DNA of 64,000 bases from Arcobacter iocasae (GCF_042214795.1 NZ_CP090177.1:186001-250000); one strand, 5' to 3'; positions 18,824 through 27,556 are shown, numbered from the stretch's first letter. The notes: generated by a model from the sequence alone, not told the origin. Program-made: numbers and translations.

Positions 18824-20545
18824 TTATATTACTAATTTTTCATTATTATTTAGTAAAAATAAAAAATCATCTGTCGATTTAACTTTTAAGTCAATATTCG
18901 TAAAATCAGCCATTTTATATACAGAATCGTTAATATTTAAATTATTATCAATCGATTCATTCATATCTTCAATTATTTTTGTGAAACAAAGTTTTTGTTT
19001 TGCTAATATCTCAATAGATTCTTTTTCAAAAATATCTGTATTATTTTTGATATTTTCTATTCTTAGTTGAAATATTTCTTTTACTCTTGATAATCTTTTT
19101 TCATCTTTTACAGAAAATAAATCAATTTGATCTAATAACCACACAAATATTGTTGTTGTAAGTCCAGAAAGAATAATCATAGCTACATCTTTCAAAAAGT
19201 CAAAAGGTGTTCCTTTTAAAAAGCTAAAAATACTTTCTTCAAATGTAAACATTAAAATTGGCACAACAGCAGTAGCAATAATTTTTGTAATTGCATCTGC
19301 CTTTTGTGCAGGACTCATTTCTTTAGAAGATTTCATCATAATTTTAAATGCTTCTTTTATAGACATAAAACCTTGTGTAACAATTTCAATAAACTTCTTA
19401 AACATACCTAAAAATGATTTTAAAATATTTTCTAATAACATTGGTATAAAATTATCAAAAACTTCTTTTAATGAACCAACTAAGGTTTTTAACGCATTAT
19501 CTTTAATATATTTTCCAGCTCTTTTTATTCTTAAAATAAAAGCTTCAATTTTATCATCTGTATCAAATCCATACAAAATTCCATTTTTAAAAATATCTTT
19601 TATTTCAAACCATATTGGTTTTAATAATAAAATAATAGCATCACCTAAACCTTTTAAGCCTATATTTTTTGCCATAATTTTTCTAGCTTCTTTATTCTGA
19701 GCTTCTGTTGCCTTTTTTTCAAGTTTTAGCTTCTTTTCTTGTTCTTCTTTCGTTAGTATTATACTTCCTTTATCATCAAGAATATTCCCATTTTTATCAT
19801 GCCCTTGAGGCTTTTTATAATCTAACTTTTTATTTATATATTCACTCCAAGTATCATCATTTTTTGATCTATTTAACGAAGAATTTTCATAGTTTTCATT
19901 TTCTCCCATCCCAATCAACTTAGGTAGGTCATCTCTATACAGATAAGGATTATTCTGATATTTTTTTCGTATATGATTAATAGGATTAACATGATCCATA
20001 TCCATACCTTTTATGTCATCATCACTTAAGCCTTTTTCTGCTTGTGTTTGTTCTCTTTTTTTTGTATCATAATAACTATTTCTATGGAAGTATTTATTAT
20101 ATTCTTTTCCATCTTTGGACATACCTTTTTTTTCATTATTATAATATGTCTTTTCTGCTTGAGTTAAAAAGACATCATCATCAATGTCTTTTTCTGTACA
20201 TTCTTCATATCTAAAGTTATTTACTTCATTAACAAGTCTTGATGGAGTAATATTACTTTTTCTAAATGATCCATTTAATTTAGGATGTTTTACTAGTCCA
20301 TCAGCAATACCTAATAACATTGGATTAACTAATTCATTTATTACATTTTGACCACTTTCAAACTCTTCATAAATTTTATCCATCACTTCTAAAGATGATT
20401 GCTGGTCATAAATTTCTATTTCAATAAGTTTTTTACTCATTTGAAGAGGAGAAGTGTTATTTAGATTTTTTTGTAGCTCTTCAAAAGATAAAGTTTTACC
20501 TACAAGTTTTTTAGTGTTTTCATCTAGTTCTTCATTTGTAGTCAT
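18824..20545 (-). CDS. HNH-like protein with C-terminal membrane segments (unknown system)
   Basis: A 573-aa protein I cannot assign to a named family. Around residues 181-230 is an HNH-type pattern: MDMDHVNPINHI, then NENYENSSLNRSKNDD about 30 residues on (the D-H, N and N/K spacing of HNH nucleases, without zinc knuckles). Before it is a helical region, and after it a basic stretch (about 260-290). The last 300 residues are helical with two strongly hydrophobic segments (about 415-435 and 460-480, ending FVWLLDQIDLF), suggesting membrane insertion or pore formation. It is spaced 10 nt after the coiled-coil gene and 4 nt before the WYL regulator. A nuclease joined to a membrane-active region would fit an abortive-infection effector, but this is inference. 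Confidence 0.7.
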   Translation of the reverse strand: MTTNEELDENTKKLVGKTLSFEELQKNLNNTSPLQMSKKLIEIEIYDQQSSLEVMDKIYEEFESGQNVINELVNPMLLGIADGLVKHPKLNGSFRKSNITPSRLVNEVNNFRYEECTEKDIDDDVFLTQAEKTYYNNEKKGMSKDGKEYNKYFHRNSYYDTKKREQTQAEKGLSDDDIKGMDMDHVNPINHIRKKYQNNPYLYRDDLPKLIGMGENENYENSSLNRSKNDDTWSEYINKKLDYKKPQGHDKNGNILDDKGSIILTKEEQEKKLKLEKKATEAQNKEARKIMAKNIGLKGLGDAIILLLKPIWFEIKDIFKNGILYGFDTDDKIEAFILRIKRAGKYIKDNALKTLVGSLKEVFDNFIPMLLENILKSFLGMFKKFIEIVTQGFMSIKEAFKIMMKSSKEMSPAQKADAITKIIATAVVPILMFTFEESIFSFLKGTPFDFLKDVAMIILSGLTTTIFVWLLDQIDLFSVKDEKRLSRVKEIFQLRIENIKNNTDIFEKESIEILAKQKLCFTKIIEDMNESIDNNLNINDSVYKMADFTNIDLKVKSTDDFLFLLNNNEKLVI

Positions 20546-20555
20546 AATTTTCCTT

Positions 20556-21473
20556 TTAAGATGCTAATATCTCATTTTGTTCTATTTTAAACTTAATATC
20601 ATTTACAGCTTTAATATCATTATCTTCAATCTCTCCATCTTGATTTAAGTAACCCATACTTGCCATTTGTTTTAAAACAATAGAAAGATTAAATAGTGTA
20701 CTAAATTCTTCAATATGAACTATTGGCATAAGTTTAAAATTTAATTTTCCATTTTCTAGTTTTCCACCTCTTAAAATAATTTTTTGTATTTGAGAAGAAA
20801 TACCATACTCAAATCTATCAAGTATTTTTGAATAACTTAAAACTAACTGGTCAAAATATAATGCTACATTTTCAATAGACTCTAATATCACTTTAACTTT
20901 TGTTAATTGAGATTGCATTTTTTCAATCTCTGCATTTATTCTTGATTCTTCTTCTTGGATTTTTATTAATGTTTGTTTAGCTTTTTTTCTTGTAAAGAAT
21001 CCGAGAGTAATAATACCTAGTCCTACTTCTTTAAAACTAAGATTATTAAAATCTATTAAATAGAGTTCTTTTTTATCTCTTACACCCTCAAGTTTTTTGA
21101 CTTCTGTAATAGAATTATCGAAATATTCTAAAAAACTTTTTCCTTTAATACTTATATTATGAAGTCTGTTTCCTAAAGATATAAATCTTTTAAAGTATTT
21201 TTCATATATGTCTGTTTTATGATAATTAATAGTGTCAATTCTTTTTTCAAGTTCTTTATTAAACTTTTTCATATTTTTGTCATAATCAAACTTAGCTTTA
21301 TCATACCTATCTGTAATTTCTGCAAGCAGTATTTCAGCTTCATTAAAAGTAGATTTTCCATTAACACCATTCCATGCTTTTGATGATTTTTCTTTAACAT
21401 AGTCAAATGCGTCCTTTGCAATATTACTTACTTTTTTAACTATATTTTTAATTGCTCCCCAAACTCCCATCAT
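20556..21473 (-). CDS. Coiled-coil protein of the HNH/TerB cluster (unknown)
   Basis: A 305-aa protein with an amphipathic N-terminus, then long helices: about residues 50-80, and a strong coiled coil at about 165-205 just after a short hydrophobic, glycine-rich patch (VGLGIITLGFFTRKKAKQT) that may be membrane-associated. The final 70 residues are mixed. I recognise no family. It is flanked by the TerB-like gene (17 nt) and the HNH-membrane gene (10 nt), so it is part of the same operon. A structural or membrane-remodelling partner is one possibility. No nucleotide-binding motif was found. Confidence 0.65.
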   Translation of the reverse strand: MMGVWGAIKNIVKKVSNIAKDAFDYVKEKSSKAWNGVNGKSTFNEAEILLAEITDRYDKAKFDYDKNMKKFNKELEKRIDTINYHKTDIYEKYFKRFISLGNRLHNISIKGKSFLEYFDNSITEVKKLEGVRDKKELYLIDFNNLSFKEVGLGIITLGFFTRKKAKQTLIKIQEEESRINAEIEKMQSQLTKVKVILESIENVALYFDQLVLSYSKILDRFEYGISSQIQKIILRGGKLENGKLNFKLMPIVHIEEFSTLFNLSIVLKQMASMGYLNQDGEIEDNDIKAVNDIKFKIEQNEILAS

Positions 21474-21490
21474 AAATCCTTTTATTTTAC

Positions 21491-21892
21491 TTATCTAGAA
21501 ATTAATTCATAGCCCTCTTGAACAATATCATTCATAGCCTCAACCCATCTCCGTATTCTACTAACTTCATACTCTTTAACTCTAAACTCATTTGATAACA
21601 TATTTATAAATTCAGATTCTTTGTCACACACTTCTCCATCTGCTAAAAGTATTCCGAAAAGCTCAACTATTATAATTTTTTTTACTTTCTTACTTGAAGC
21701 AATTAAATTTTTAATTATATTTTTAATTTCATCTTGTCTAAATGCTGTATAATCAACTAACTGACATTCATTTTTGTACCCTAATAAAACTTCTTCTTCT
21801 TCTTCTTTATATTCTCCATTAAGCCCCATTGAATATCGTGCAAGCTCTAAAAAATCTTTCTGTTCATCTTTATTTAATAAATCTAAATACAT
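21491..21892 (-). CDS. TerB-like protein
   Basis: A 133-aa protein, all helical and acidic, with the TerB-type signature of an acidic loop in a helix: LLADGEVCDKESEFINML at about residues 80-97. An equivalent N-terminal half (ARYSMGLNGEYKEEEEEVL, about 17-35) gives the internal pseudo-repeat usual for TerB folds. TerB domains bind divalent metal and often act in membrane-linked stress and defence complexes. It lies between two coiled-coil genes of the same operon (gaps 17 and 8 nt). No tellurite genes accompany it, so tellurite resistance is not implied. Confidence 0.7.
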   Translation of the reverse strand: MYLDLLNKDEQKDFLELARYSMGLNGEYKEEEEEVLLGYKNECQLVDYTAFRQDEIKNIIKNLIASSKKVKKIIIVELFGILLADGEVCDKESEFINMLSNEFRVKEYEVSRIRRWVEAMNDIVQEGYELISR

Positions 21893-21900
21893 TCTTTTTC

Positions 21901-22872
21901 CTAATAATTAATCTTTTTTTGTTCTTTTAAATTAAAATTCTGATCATATATATACTCTATTTTCTTCTTAACTTCTTCTGCATCATCATAAAAATATTCA
22001 AATAATATATCACCATTATTATTGAATTCAACACCACTTATCAACTTTCCAGATTGATAATTCATTTTATATATTAAAAAATCGCTAGAGTATGTTTCAG
22101 TATAAGACTTTTCTCCATTCTCATTATAATGGACATTAGTAATATTACCACTAACTTTATCGGTAAGTCTTATAACTCTACAATGTCCAACTTCTTGTAA
22201 AAAATGTTCATCTTCAAAGATACCTTCTTTATATTTTCCTATTTCATTAGAAACATTGATCAAATTATCTAATCTTAAATTATTAACCAATTGAAGAATA
22301 CTTGAGAAACTATTATCAAGTTTAGTTTGAATATTAATCGTATTCTTATCTTGAATTTCTAAATATTTATTAATACTTTTTGTTGTGGTATTTGAACTTT
22401 CAATTATTTGATTGGAAATACTTTCAAATGAATTTGTTAATATTTCTTTTGATAATTTATTTAACTCATTATTTTGAGTCAAAATATTTTCACTATACTT
22501 AGTAATAGTTTCAATAAGGTTATTAGACTGTTTCTCACTGCTATTATGAATACTTTTAAAATTTAATTGTAATTCGTTCTCTAATAATTTGCTGTTTTTT
22601 TGAAATAATGTAGATAATTCATCAAATTTAATTTGACTATTTTCTAAAATTTGTCTAATTTTATTTGATAATTCAGCCTTTAATTCATTATTTTTATTTT
22701 CAAACAAAGTTTTCATTAAATCTTGATACTCTAATAGTGCATTATCTCTTTGTTTCAACTCCACATCAAAATATTCTAATCTATCAAATATTTTTTTTAA
22801 CCCTACGAGTAGAGTAACTAAAACAATAGCTGTAATTGCAACTATTATTGCCAAAATTAATGTAATACTCAT
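21901..22872 (-). CDS. Membrane-anchored coiled-coil protein with MORN-like C-terminus
   Basis: A 323-aa protein with one N-terminal membrane helix (residues 4-27, rich in Ile, Val and Ala). About 170 residues of Gln/Asn/Ser-rich coiled coil follow (30-205), resembling the signalling-helix part of chemoreceptors or RmuC but without their motifs. The C-terminal 95 residues contain beta repeats such as NVHYNENGEKSYTETY, GVEFNNNGDILFEYFY and IEYIYDQNFNLKEQ, which look like MORN/YwqK-type repeats. It is likely a membrane-anchored sensor or scaffold. An upstream tiny membrane ORF (22908-23024) and the TerB-like gene downstream (8 nt) suggest one operon. Confidence 0.65.
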   Translation of the reverse strand: MSITLILAIIVAITAIVLVTLLVGLKKIFDRLEYFDVELKQRDNALLEYQDLMKTLFENKNNELKAELSNKIRQILENSQIKFDELSTLFQKNSKLLENELQLNFKSIHNSSEKQSNNLIETITKYSENILTQNNELNKLSKEILTNSFESISNQIIESSNTTTKSINKYLEIQDKNTINIQTKLDNSFSSILQLVNNLRLDNLINVSNEIGKYKEGIFEDEHFLQEVGHCRVIRLTDKVSGNITNVHYNENGEKSYTETYSSDFLIYKMNYQSGKLISGVEFNNNGDILFEYFYDDAEEVKKKIEYIYDQNFNLKEQKKINY

Positions 22873-22907
22873 TTTTTACCTTTTATTGTTTTTTCATTAT
22901 AATAATT

Positions 22908-23024
22908 CTATTCTTCACTACAAAATAATTTAAAAAGATACAGTTTCTTAGGTATTAACCTTATCATAAGAAATATTGCACAAATTGCAATAATTCCTAA
23001 TAACATATCAACAATACCTACCAT
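22908..23024 (-). CDS. Possible 38-aa small membrane protein
   Basis: An unlisted short ORF in the 312-nt gap between the coiled-coil and 215-aa genes. It encodes an almost entirely hydrophobic helix (VDMLLGIIAICAIFLMIRL) followed by a short charged tail. An in-frame TTG at 23036 could extend it by four residues. There is no strong Shine-Dalgarno sequence before either start, which lowers confidence. Its position and orientation match the operon. The rest of the gap (23025-23184) is very AT-rich with no other coding potential seen. Confidence 0.4.
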   Translation of the reverse strand: MVGIVDMLLGIIAICAIFLMIRLIPKKLYLFKLFCSEE

Positions 23025-23184
23025 ATTTTTGTTCAATCTTTGAAGTTATAACTAAATAAGCATTTAGCAATATTTTATATTTATCATAGAATTACAACAA
23101 AATAAATATTATTATAATATATTATTTATTTTATTTACTATAATTAAATAGATATATAATTATTAATTAATATTTTATACACAT

Positions 23185-23832
23185 TTAAATTATCTTATCT
23201 GCAATACTCTCAACATAATCTAGTTTATTTTTATACTCTTCTTCTAACTCACCTTTTTCATTGATAACTTTTAAATTATATACTTTCGTAAGCTCATCCA
23301 TTAAAACATGAGTATCTTCAATTTTTCTTTTTGTAGTTTTTGAAAAATGATTAAAATCACAATTCTCTTTTTGCAATGATTTAATTTCTTTAAGTTCTAT
23401 GCAAACTGCACAAATTCCTTTTGAAAATTTAACAACATATTTATCTAGTTCATCTTTTGATTCATCCTTGATATCTAAAACATTGTTTTCAACTTTTAGT
23501 TGCAGTTTATAAGTACTATACATATCTGAATTAGGTAGATTTTGTAGTTTTTCATATACTTCTAAAAAGAGTGGAATCATTTCTGCATAAAAACCTTTAT
23601 GAATTACATTGAATTCTTCTTCTACATCTTTTGGTTTTACATCCTTTTCATTACCAAGAAATAGACTATCACCAAAATCACCTATTTTTTGTCCAATTTT
23701 ATCACCCCAGTCAAAAAAGCTTGTAGCCGTATCTTCTAATACTTTTTCTCTGTCATTCTCCTCAACATATTTTTTCACACCATAACCTGTTGCAGCTAAT
23801 GCAATACTGCCAATAATAAGTCTTGCTAACAT
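23185..23832 (-). CDS. Membrane-anchored protein of unknown function (215 aa)
   Basis: A 215-aa protein with a short N-terminal hydrophobic segment (ARLIIGSIALAATGYGV, residues 3-19), then a soluble helical domain with a Cys in CAVCIELKE (about 140) and an acidic, coiled C-terminus. I recognise no family. It is the first gene of the leftward HNH/TerB cluster. The 93-nt upstream gap carries a promoter-like TATAGT and an inverted repeat GACA-N5-TGTC (about 23879-23891) that could be an operator. Its membership of the cluster is inferred from orientation and shared membrane anchoring. Confidence 0.6.
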   Translation of the reverse strand: MLARLIIGSIALAATGYGVKKYVEENDREKVLEDTATSFFDWGDKIGQKIGDFGDSLFLGNEKDVKPKDVEEEFNVIHKGFYAEMIPLFLEVYEKLQNLPNSDMYSTYKLQLKVENNVLDIKDESKDELDKYVVKFSKGICAVCIELKEIKSLQKENCDFNHFSKTTKRKIEDTHVLMDELTKVYNLKVINEKGELEEEYKNKLDYVESIADKII

Positions 23833-23925
23833 AATAACTCCTTTTTTGTTTTATAAAAGAAGTTTAACTATAGTCTTAGACAGGTTATGTCGTTTTTTAT
23901 AATAGAATTAAAATATTTTTCATTT

Positions 23926-24540
23926 TTATAATTTATCAATATTCAAAATTATCTTTTGATTTCTAGGTCTTCCTCTATTAGTTTTATCTTTAGGAATAGT
24001 ACCACGAGTAAAAGCTCTATCTTTTTTATTCTCCTTAATAGATTCAATATTTTGCTCATTTTTGCATAAATATGATATTACATATTCATCTAATATTTTT
24101 CTTTTCTCTGTATCTTTATAGTTAAGTATACCTATACTATTATGTTTATAATTATTACGATGACAGTTATGAAAGCTTCCCTTTCCATTTGTAAGTTGTT
24201 CCCAATATTGACCAATCTGTTCTGCTTTAAAAGCACTATTTTTTGTTTTCTGCCCATCATAGATAAAAATAATGTGGAAATGGATTCCCTTATCTTTCGT
24301 GTATTCTTTTTTAATAATATATCCTATTTTATCCCTAAAAATAGATGGTTTAGATCGCATATTATTAATCATTCGTTTAAGTTCTTTGTTTGCATCTTCT
24401 AGTGTTATTTCATTGATGTATAGTTTCTTGTAACTTAAATCCAATCTTACTATATTTAGTTTTGAATAATTTTCACTCATCATATCAATATATTTTTTAA
24501 TACCTTCTAATTGACTATTATTATATTTCTTATTTTTCAT
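23926..24540 (-). CDS. YagK/YfjJ-domain (inovirus Gp2-like) replication protein
   Basis: A 204-aa protein resembling the YagK/YfjJ C-terminal domain, known from inovirus Gp2-type and prophage replication proteins. Key features are RLDLSYKK near residue 37, KGIHFHIIFIYDG at about 107-119 (a His-hydrophobe-His pattern like HUH metal sites), YWEQLTNGKGSFHNCH, and a late Tyr in DEYVISYLCK that could be the nicking tyrosine. The C-terminus is basic and carries an AT-hook-like core (KTNRGRPRNQK). Such proteins are frequent in small integrative elements. Upstream lies a 360-bp AT-rich non-coding stretch that could be its origin. Confidence 0.68.
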   Translation of the reverse strand: MKNKKYNNSQLEGIKKYIDMMSENYSKLNIVRLDLSYKKLYINEITLEDANKELKRMINNMRSKPSIFRDKIGYIIKKEYTKDKGIHFHIIFIYDGQKTKNSAFKAEQIGQYWEQLTNGKGSFHNCHRNNYKHNSIGILNYKDTEKRKILDEYVISYLCKNEQNIESIKENKKDRAFTRGTIPKDKTNRGRPRNQKIILNIDKL

Positions 24541-24877
24541 TTCTATTTCCTTATTTAATTTATTTCAATTAAATGTATACAGAAATATATTTTTATAATA
24601 TTAATATTTATAGTAGAGAAGATTAGAGTACAAGTATTAGTATGTTTATATAATATAGATAACAACTATTCTACTATGTATTATTTATTGCTATTAAAGA
24701 TAGATAGTATGTATAAGTATATTAATTAATAATATTAATAACCTAAAATATATAGTTAGAAAAATCCGTATTTAACTGTATATACAAAGTTTAGTTTTAC
24801 AAGCTTTATACACTTTTTACTTTTAAGAGTAATATACAAAGTTATAAAATAAAAAATATAAATAAATTTCTATAAAA
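24541..24877. other. AT-rich non-coding region, possible replication origin of the element
   Basis: About 340 bp without a gene and extremely A/T-rich. It contains two exact direct repeats of ATATACAAAGTT (24780-24791 and 24832-24843) and a related TATACACTTTT between them, plus runs such as TTAATTAATAATATTAATAA that would melt easily. It lies directly upstream of the Gp2-like replication gene. An origin or a regulatory region are both possible. Confidence 0.35.
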
Positions 24878-24903
24878 CCTAAAACTACAAAAGTAGCTTT
24901 AGG
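24878..24903 (-). terminator. Rho-independent terminator of the DUF932-Rad52 operon
   Basis: The stem CCTAAA-CTAC / GTAG-TTTAGG has one internal mismatch and an AAAA loop, and is followed on the minus strand by TTTTAT. It overlaps the stop codon of the AlpA-like gene and ends the leftward operon. Confidence 0.75.
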
Positions 24904-25129
24904 CAATTTTTTTATTATTAGAATTTAAAAGAGGAACAGTATTGGACTCAAGATATCTAATAAGTTCGTTTCTTGAAATATAATTCTTCCTACCAATTTT
25001 TACAATTTCTAATTCATTTTGATAGATAAGTTTTTTACACATATTGGTTTTGATTGCTCCAATATCTTCTATTTCTTTTATTGAAAATAAAACTTTTTTA
25101 GGAATTAGTTCATCATATACAGAAGTCAT
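24899..25129 (-). CDS. AlpA/excisionase-like DNA-binding protein (copy 1)
   Basis: A 76-aa small DNA-binding protein with a winged-helix of the MerR/AlpA/excisionase type: VLFSIKEIEDIGAIKTNMCKKLI, then LEIVKIGRKNYISRNELIRYLE. The latter is the typical KxGRxxxxxxxxLxxWL-like ending of excisionase helices. It shares clear similarity with the protein at 28004-28201, starting from the same Y-D-x-L-I-P motif. It overlaps the DUF2958 gene by 4 nt (ATGA) and ends the operon. A role as recombination directionality factor or operon regulator is likely. Confidence 0.72.
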   Translation of the reverse strand: MTSVYDELIPKKVLFSIKEIEDIGAIKTNMCKKLIYQNELEIVKIGRKNYISRNELIRYLESNTVPLLNSNNKKIA

Positions 25130-25431
25130 TTTTGCTCCTTTATTTTAGATAAAGCCGTAGGTTCAAAGAACAAATCTCTTTCGATTGGTAAACCAAGTGG
25201 TCCTTTAATGGCTTCTAATTCTTGTAAAGAGAAATAACCAAGCTCACACTCTAATCCTTTTACATAACCATAACAAGTTGTTTTATCTTCCTTTGAGATT
25301 TCTATTATATACCAAGTCCATTGGCTATCAGGCGTAAAGAGTTTCACTTGACACATGGGATTTAAGGCTCTTTCTGTTTCATACAAATCTGGAATATCCT
25401 TTAATAGTGTTTCTGAAATTAATTTACTCAT
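25126..25431 (-). CDS. DUF2958 domain protein
   Basis: A 101-aa protein matching DUF2958, a small family found on plasmids and integrative elements. Visible features are the opening LLKDIPDLYETE, CQVKLFTPDSQWTWYIIEI, and the CYGYVKGLECELGYFSLQEL segment. Its biochemical function is not known. It overlaps both neighbours (rad52-like gene by 1 nt, AlpA-like gene by 4 nt), so translation is coupled throughout. In such elements it commonly travels with single-strand annealing and DUF932 genes, as here. Confidence 0.8.
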   Translation of the reverse strand: MSKLISETLLKDIPDLYETERALNPMCQVKLFTPDSQWTWYIIEISKEDKTTCYGYVKGLECELGYFSLQELEAIKGPLGLPIERDLFFEPTALSKIKEQK

Positions 25432-26159
25432 TAAGCAGCTCCTTGATCAATTTGTTTATACCACTGCTTACCATTACCATCCCATCTAAAGCCACAAGCT
25501 TTAATACTATCTTTCTTAGAGAAAATATCATCACCTACAACAAGTAAAAAACCATTTTGTTCAATTATCTTTAATCCTAAGTTATAAAGGGATTGATACT
25601 CATATTGGTCAAAGGATTGTTGAGTTTTAGGATTGTTTTGTTTCTCAACTATTTTATTTTGTGAAGATTGAGATTTTTGAGGATTAGTAGTATTGTTATG
25701 TTTTCTTGTTTTATCATACAAAGAATTTCCAAACTGATTACCAAAGCTTCTTAGAGTTCTTTTTAAAGCATCTGTAATAGCTTCTTTTGCACTGTTTTCA
25801 TGTGAATCAGCTAAAGTCTTGGCAATGCCTGTTCCAAAGCCTACATCTTCTCTATTAATAGCTTTAGAGTGGTCATTGTTTTGTACAGTTACTTTTACTA
25901 CAGCTTTATAACAAACTACAAAGTTTTGGTTTTGGTTTGTCTCTTGTGATACTTGTTCTAGTTTTGAAATATCATAAGACCAATTCCCATATCCAAATAT
26001 TTTATTTGCTGTTTCTATTACATCAAATCCCTCTAAGTATGAGAGATTGATGTTTCCTTTTTCTCTTGTTTTAATTCTTGAACTATCTAGTTCATTTTCT
26101 AAAGATTTTGTTTGATTATCATTAAACATAATATGCTCCTTATGCTGCTTGTTTTTCAA
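25431..26159 (-). CDS. Rad52/22-family single-strand annealing protein
   Basis: A 242-aa protein with a Rad52-type annealing domain over residues 20-150: LEGFDVIETANKIFGYGNWS, then CYKAVVKVTVQN, GFGTGIAKTLADSHENSAKEA and the conserved LKRTLRSFGNQFGNSLYD. It pairs complementary single strands during phage or element recombination. After a Gln/Asn-rich linker (about 155-185) the last 50 residues form a small separate domain (ACGFRWDGNGKQWYK), the kind seen at the end of several mobile-element proteins. It overlaps the Gp157-like gene by 20 nt and abuts DUF2958. Confidence 0.88.
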   Translation of the reverse strand: MKNKQHKEHIMFNDNQTKSLENELDSSRIKTREKGNINLSYLEGFDVIETANKIFGYGNWSYDISKLEQVSQETNQNQNFVVCYKAVVKVTVQNNDHSKAINREDVGFGTGIAKTLADSHENSAKEAITDALKRTLRSFGNQFGNSLYDKTRKHNNTTNPQKSQSSQNKIVEKQNNPKTQQSFDQYEYQSLYNLGLKIIEQNGFLLVVGDDIFSKKDSIKACGFRWDGNGKQWYKQIDQGAA

Positions 26160-26733
26160 TGATTAAGATTTCATTAGTTTGTTCTTCATTGTTAGAGTTT
26201 CTTTTTGTATTAACTTTTACTTTAGGAAGAGTAGTTGTTGTAAGAGTATTTATATTTATATACTCTTTTAACTCCTCTAGTCCCTCTTTAGTTTTAATAG
26301 CTTTTTGAATTGCTTCTTCATCTACACTAAACTTCACATATCCTAATCCCATAACAGCATTGTCATCTTTTACTGTTATGGTCTCTTTTGTGGTTTGAAT
26401 TAGTTTTGTAAGAGTAAGGGAAGAGATAATAGTTCCATCAATTCTATCAATACCATTATTGATTAAAACCTCTGCTGTAAGTTCTTTTGCGAGTTCAAGA
26501 GAAGAGGAAAGCTTTTTCTTTAAAGCTTGAAGTTCTTGAATATCTTTTCCTAAAGAATCAATCTTTAGTTTTAATTCATTTAAAGATAAGCCTACATAAT
26601 CACATCTTTGATAATAAGGCTTACTTGTATCTTCTAGTATGTTTTGAATATACTCTTTAAAGTGGGAATTTGATTTATCTTCTGATAAATACTCAATTTG
26701 TGTTTGGAGTTGATAATTTACTAATTTCATCAT
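26140..26733 (-). CDS. Siphovirus Gp157-like protein
   Basis: A 197-aa protein resembling phage Gp157: an N-terminal helical coiled coil (ELKLKIDSLGKDIQELQALKK, about 50-70), then a two-strand/helix C-terminal part with GYVKFSVDEEAIQKAIKTKEG. In phages Gp157 has been linked to resistance to host nuclease activity, but the mechanism is unclear. It lies between DUF932 (7-nt gap) and the Rad52-like gene (20-nt overlap), as expected of an early recombination operon. The similarity is by architecture and composition and is not proof of function. Confidence 0.65.
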   Translation of the reverse strand: MMKLVNYQLQTQIEYLSEDKSNSHFKEYIQNILEDTSKPYYQRCDYVGLSLNELKLKIDSLGKDIQELQALKKKLSSSLELAKELTAEVLINNGIDRIDGTIISSLTLTKLIQTTKETITVKDDNAVMGLGYVKFSVDEEAIQKAIKTKEGLEELKEYININTLTTTTLPKVKVNTKRNSNNEEQTNEILIIEKQAA

Positions 26734-26740
26734 TTACTCC

Positions 26741-27556
26741 TTATGCAGCCATTAAATATGGCATTTTTAAATCTGCCATCTTTTGAACTGTTGTAAATAG
26801 TTCTTTATTTAATTTTAGATTTGCATCAATTGCAGTAATAGCTTTAGAAGTAAAAGATTTATTTGTTTGTTTATTTTTACCTTTAACTCCTCCTCTAATC
26901 ATTGCTTCTTGAACTCTATTCATTACATTCCACAAAGTAGGAGTTTCATCTTCAACTCTATTAATCTTTAAAAACTCTTTTGGATTAATTTCATGGACAT
27001 CTCTATCAAATCTTATATCTATAACTGCATTTGCAAGTGAGTATTGCTCTAAGCTAGTTAGGTTTATAGATTTAAATTTTTCAATCTCATCTTTCATCTT
27101 TGGCATATATGAAGAGACTTCAGTTATTGCCTTATGTACTTTATTTAAATTGAATCCTGCATGAACAATAGAATGATGAGAAAAAGTATGTGATGGAATC
27201 ACAAGCATATTTTCACACACAAGTCTAAAGAAAGCTAAATCAACTATAAAAGATGATGTTCTATTATGAGAGTTTGTTAGAACTATATCTGCATACTCTT
27301 CACTTGCTTCTGGGCGAAGTAAATTATCTAAGCTTCTAAATTGGATTATATGCTTTTGGTAGCCTTGGTTATCATTATCTCTTACTTTACTTTCACTTGC
27401 AAGGATTGGATAATATCCAGCTTCCTTAAAAGTATCAAGTACAGAATGTGTTGGCACAAAGGCATAACGAGATGAAACACCCTCAATTGGTGTTTCACTA
27501 AAAATTGATGGTGCTAGAACTTTTAATTGTTCATTGTTTAATGGTTTTACTGACAT
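26741..27556 (-). CDS. DUF932 domain protein
   Basis: A 271-aa DUF932 protein, a family common on plasmids and integrative elements near replication or recombination genes. The recognisable parts are VSSRYAFVPTHSVLDTFKEAG near residue 26, the domain core around IVLTNSHNRTSSFIVDLAFFRLVCENMLV (about 87-115) and VMNRVQEAMIRGGV (about 213-226). Its function is not established. It starts the main leftward maintenance operon; two tiny ORFs upstream (27609-27851) precede it on the same strand with a 52-nt gap. Confidence 0.85.
   Translation of the reverse strand: MSVKPLNNEQLKVLAPSIFSETPIEGVSSRYAFVPTHSVLDTFKEAGYYPILASESKVRDNDNQGYQKHIIQFRSLDNLLRPEASEEYADIVLTNSHNRTSSFIVDLAFFRLVCENMLVIPSHTFSHHSIVHAGFNLNKVHKAITEVSSYMPKMKDEIEKFKSINLTSLEQYSLANAVIDIRFDRDVHEINPKEFLKINRVEDETPTLWNVMNRVQEAMIRGGVKGKNKQTNKSFTSKAITAIDANLKLNKELFTTVQKMADLKMPYLMAA

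Noticed and set aside
21491..21892. Tellurite-resistance operon
   Set aside because: Only a TerB-like fold is present, with no TerC, TerD or TerZ neighbours.
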